Of a stretch of 49,867 nucleotides of DNA, positions 48,005 through 49,867 are shown piece after piece. Below the pieces are notes generated by a model that did not search any database, had not been told where the DNA came from, and saw only the letters and a list, made by a program, of their open reading frames with translations. Position numbers and translations under genes: made by a program. The stretch is from a virus, in the IMG/VR virus record IMGVR_UViG_3300032223_002956, positions 1 through 49,867 of that record; one strand, 5' to 3'. Each line of letters begins with the position of its first letter. Position 1 is the first letter of the stretch.

Positions 48005-48087
48005 TGCCAGTCAACGCGCGGCCAGGAGGCGACTGGCGTGTGTTGCGCGTGACGAAAATGGGTGCCAATTGCAAGAATGGCCCCGGT

Positions 48088-48147
48088 TACACCCTCAGGA
48101 TAAGGGTGTAGGCAAATCAGGTTAGGCTACCTGAAGGAAGCCTAACC
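48088..48147 (-). other. Two hairpins at the 3' end of the methyltransferase gene
   Basis: TACACCCT/AGGGTGTA (48088-48110, 7-nt loop) and GGTTAGGCT/AGCCTAACC (48120-48147, 10-nt loop). The second covers the methyltransferase stop codon. Neither has a T run; they may mark a factor-dependent end or an RNA processing site. Confidence 0.5.
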
Positions 48148-49151
48148 ACTTGCGCCGCTCGACGCGCGATGCTTGCGCCTCGAGAAACGCCGTTATGAAC
48201 TCGGCCGCGACTTGCGGGACGATCGCGTTGCCGTAGGCGCTGAGTTTCCCCACTCTTCCCGGTACCCCATGAGCCAGCGGCTGAAGTCCGGATTTAACGC
48301 GCCTCGTTTTTCCGTCGAGGCAGGGGATGAGGTCGTAGTCTGACCATGGGTTAATAGGGCTACCGCTTGCAGGTCCGACCCACCTGAGTCGATCAGGCCC
48401 AATTCCTGCTTCCGTTCGGCCGACTCCGGTCCCCCGGTTATCACCTTCGGTGAGGGCCAGCCGGTCAGTCTCGCAACCGCAGTCAGGGGGTCCGCTACTC
48501 CCCTGCTCACCCTCTCCCCGCACGACTGAGAGTCTTCCGCTCGGGGTGTCGGCCATCCGGCCAGCCACCAAAAGCACCTGACGCCCCAGCAAACAATTTA
48601 CCGGCACCCCTTCGTGCAACATTGAGCCATCCTTGTGGTCGCGGCCGGTAGGCGTCGCCCACCCACCAGAGTCGCTGTCTGATGTGCGGCGCCCCGACGC
48701 CCGCAGCGCACAGATCGGCTCCCCCTGTTTCATATCCCAGTGCTTCCAGGTCAGATCGTACTCCGGAGAGCCATTCACGTCCATCCTTTGACGCAACCTG
48801 CTCTCCAAAGACTGTTGAAGGCTTACATTCGGCGATGAGTCGCCCGAAGACCGGCCAAAGATGCCGTTCGTCATTCACACCTCGTTTCTTCCCCGCGTTC
48901 GAAAACGGCTGGCAGGGGCAGGAGCCCGTCCAGACCTGCCGATCTTCCGGCCACCCCGCCAACTGCAGCGCGTATTCCCACCCGCCGATTCCGGCGAAGA
49001 AGTGGGCCCGTTGAAAGCCCCGGAGATCCCCGGGGGTGACATCCTGAATTGACCGACTGTCGACCTCACCTGCGGGCAGCAAGCCATCGCGGATGAGGTT
49101 GTTCAGCCACTCAACGCAGAACGGATTGTTCTCGTTGTAGTAGACGGCCAT
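48122..49151 (-). pseudogene. dcm: C5 cytosine methyltransferase, split by a one-base frameshift
   Basis: From ATG 49151, motif I is FFAGIGGWEYAL (51-62), motif IV GSCPCQPFS with catalytic Cys80, GEQVASKDG near 116 and motif VIII HIRQRLWWVGD (156-166). This frame stops at 48507. The conserved C-terminal part (PLAHGVPGRVGKLSAYGNAI near 48220) is in another frame, reached by a +1 shift. Removing one A from the AAAA at 48570-48573 joins both parts into 342 aa. Either a real inactivating indel, a sequencing error in the homopolymer or a recoding site explains it. A conserved second frame overlaps it. Confidence 0.8.
48193..48874 (-). other. Overlapping alternative reading frame inside the methyltransferase gene
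   Basis: In the frame one base off the catalytic one, an ORF begins MTNGIFGRSSGDSSPNVSLQ and has SPEYDLTWKHWDM, LRASGRRTSDSDSGGWATPT. After the A-run at 48570-48573 the same kind of sequence goes on in the third frame: AGWPTPRAEDSQSCGERVSR, LTGWPSPK, then LNPDFSRWLMG. In a stretch counted by hand the alternative frame has G/C at 39 of 50 third positions versus 29 of 48 in the catalytic frame. It may be true overprinting or a conserved shadow ORF. Confidence 0.5.
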
Positions 49152-49840
49152 TAGGCTGCGACGGGCATCAGCCCGCGACCCTCCGGAGTGGTGAAGAAGC
49201 CGGGGAGCGTCGCTTTCGCATCTTCGCGACGGATCAGGATACCGGTGTGACGCTGAAGTGAGTGCGGGCGTACGGGTGTCGTGCTGATTTCCTTGTCGGC
49301 GTAGACTTCACCGGTGAAACCGGCCGGGTGCTCAGTGTTGGCCCGCGTCCATACCTCGTCCAGCGACCGGAACATATAGCGAGGCATCCTGGGGCCGTTC
49401 TTCATACCCACGAACTCCCGCAGTTCGGATCTCGTCAACCACCAGATCGCCAGTTCTGGTTTGTGAACAGGGGGGTACAGGGATGTCAGTAACCAGTTCG
49501 GCGAAGTCTTGCGGCGCTCGGCGTCCAGCAGAACGGCATTGTCAGTGGTCATCGTGAAGGTGCGCGACTTGCGGCCGACGATGGGCTGCGGCGTACAGCC
49601 ATTTTGATCGGCAACGGTTTTCGGCTCCACTTCATTGACCAAATTTAATTTCAAGTCCGTAACTGTGAGTGGAGAAATGCCGCTCTCGACAGCGTGAACT
49701 TTGGCCACCGCTGCGTATTCCCGCCTGATGACGATGCCGACTCGCTCAGCGAGACGATACTGTTTCCAGGTGGGATTGTCATACCAACCCGCCAATGGAA
49801 TGGCTCCCTCCTCACTGATCAGCACATCAAAGTGAGCCAT
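49151..49840 (-). CDS. Hypothetical protein upstream of the methyltransferase
   Basis: The 229-aa product starts at ATG 49840 close to the window end and shares one base with the methyltransferase start. It contains two related stretches: GIVIRREYAAVA near residue 35 and GILIRREDAKAT near 202, suggesting an internal duplication of a small strand-helix unit. Between them lie a basic/aromatic segment (PELAIWWLTRSELREFV) and FTGEVYADKEI. No family is recognised. It could be a regulatory or packaging protein given its place at the head of the late operon. Confidence 0.6.
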   Translation of the reverse strand: MAHFDVLISEEGAIPLAGWYDNPTWKQYRLAERVGIVIRREYAAVAKVHAVESGISPLTVTDLKLNLVNEVEPKTVADQNGCTPQPIVGRKSRTFTMTTDNAVLLDAERRKTSPNWLLTSLYPPVHKPELAIWWLTRSELREFVGMKNGPRMPRYMFRSLDEVWTRANTEHPAGFTGEVYADKEISTTPVRPHSLQRHTGILIRREDAKATLPGFFTTPEGRGLMPVAA

Positions 49841-49867
49841 CCCCGGCTTTCCGCCGGTGTCGCGAAC

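Noticed and set aside
1-49867. CRISPR array
   Set aside because: The only regular repeats are 9-bp collagen codon repeats and the 54-bp tape measure repeats; no spacer-separated repeat units were seen.

Overview
The window reads as most of the genome of a temperate, long-tailed (siphovirus-type) double-stranded DNA bacteriophage or prophage of moderately high G+C. The evidence is a complete virion set (terminase large subunit, portal, scaffold, capsid, head-tail joining proteins, major tail protein, tail chaperones with a -1 frameshift site, tape measure, tail tip), a replication set, a lysis pair, and a tyrosine integrase beside a tRNA-Ser 3' end that looks like attP. The host is unknown. 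Two Sec-type secreted proteins, one resembling an outer-membrane barrel, suggest a Gram-negative host. No rRNA, complete tRNA or CRISPR array was seen. No recognisable CI-type repressor or small terminase was found.

Layout. Positions 1 to about 18030 are read rightward. After a partial surface or fibre-like protein come an HNH endonuclease, a TOPRIM protein of the topoisomerase VI-A 'mini-A' type, an HD-like hydrolase, a DUF5664-type nucleotide hydrolase, a short family B DNA polymerase, a PD-(D/E)XK resolvase-like nuclease, an SSB-like protein, an archaeo-eukaryotic primase, a small C5 cytosine methyltransferase, UvrD-like and SNF2-like helicases, several Cys-rich microproteins and the integrase. 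Three hairpin terminators punctuate this strand. Positions 18066 to 49840 are almost all read leftward. In transcription order from the right end they give an unknown protein, a second C5 methyltransferase split by a frameshift, terminase, portal, an HExxH protein, scaffold, capsid, joining proteins, tail proteins, tape measure, distal tail and tail tip, two collagen-like proteins, a 2-oxoglutarate/Fe(II) oxygenase, a metallophosphoesterase, DUF5675, membrane proteins, an endolysin-like protein and a holin-like protein. Last comes a small leftward operon of Xis-like HTH, a 58-aa protein, dCMP deaminase and a Cys-rich 40-aa protein, which meets the integrase at a shared stem-loop. One secreted protein at 19039 runs rightward inside the leftward region, like a moron gene.

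How it works together. Primase, polymerase, helicases, SSB-like protein and resolvase form a largely self-contained replication and recombination set. HD-like, DUF5664 and dCMP deaminase genes shape nucleotide pools. Two cytosine methyltransferases may protect the DNA. The most distinctive cassette is a tandem pair of collagen-like proteins just downstream of the tail tip gene, followed directly by a prolyl-hydroxylase-type oxygenase, which suggests phage-directed modification of collagen-like fibres. Other strong signals are a textbook A AAA AAC frameshift site in the tail chaperone gene, a methyltransferase gene whose two overlapping reading frames are both shifted at the same A-run, a peptidase-like protein that has lost both catalytic residues, and an 11+7-type 18-residue repeat in the tape measure protein.
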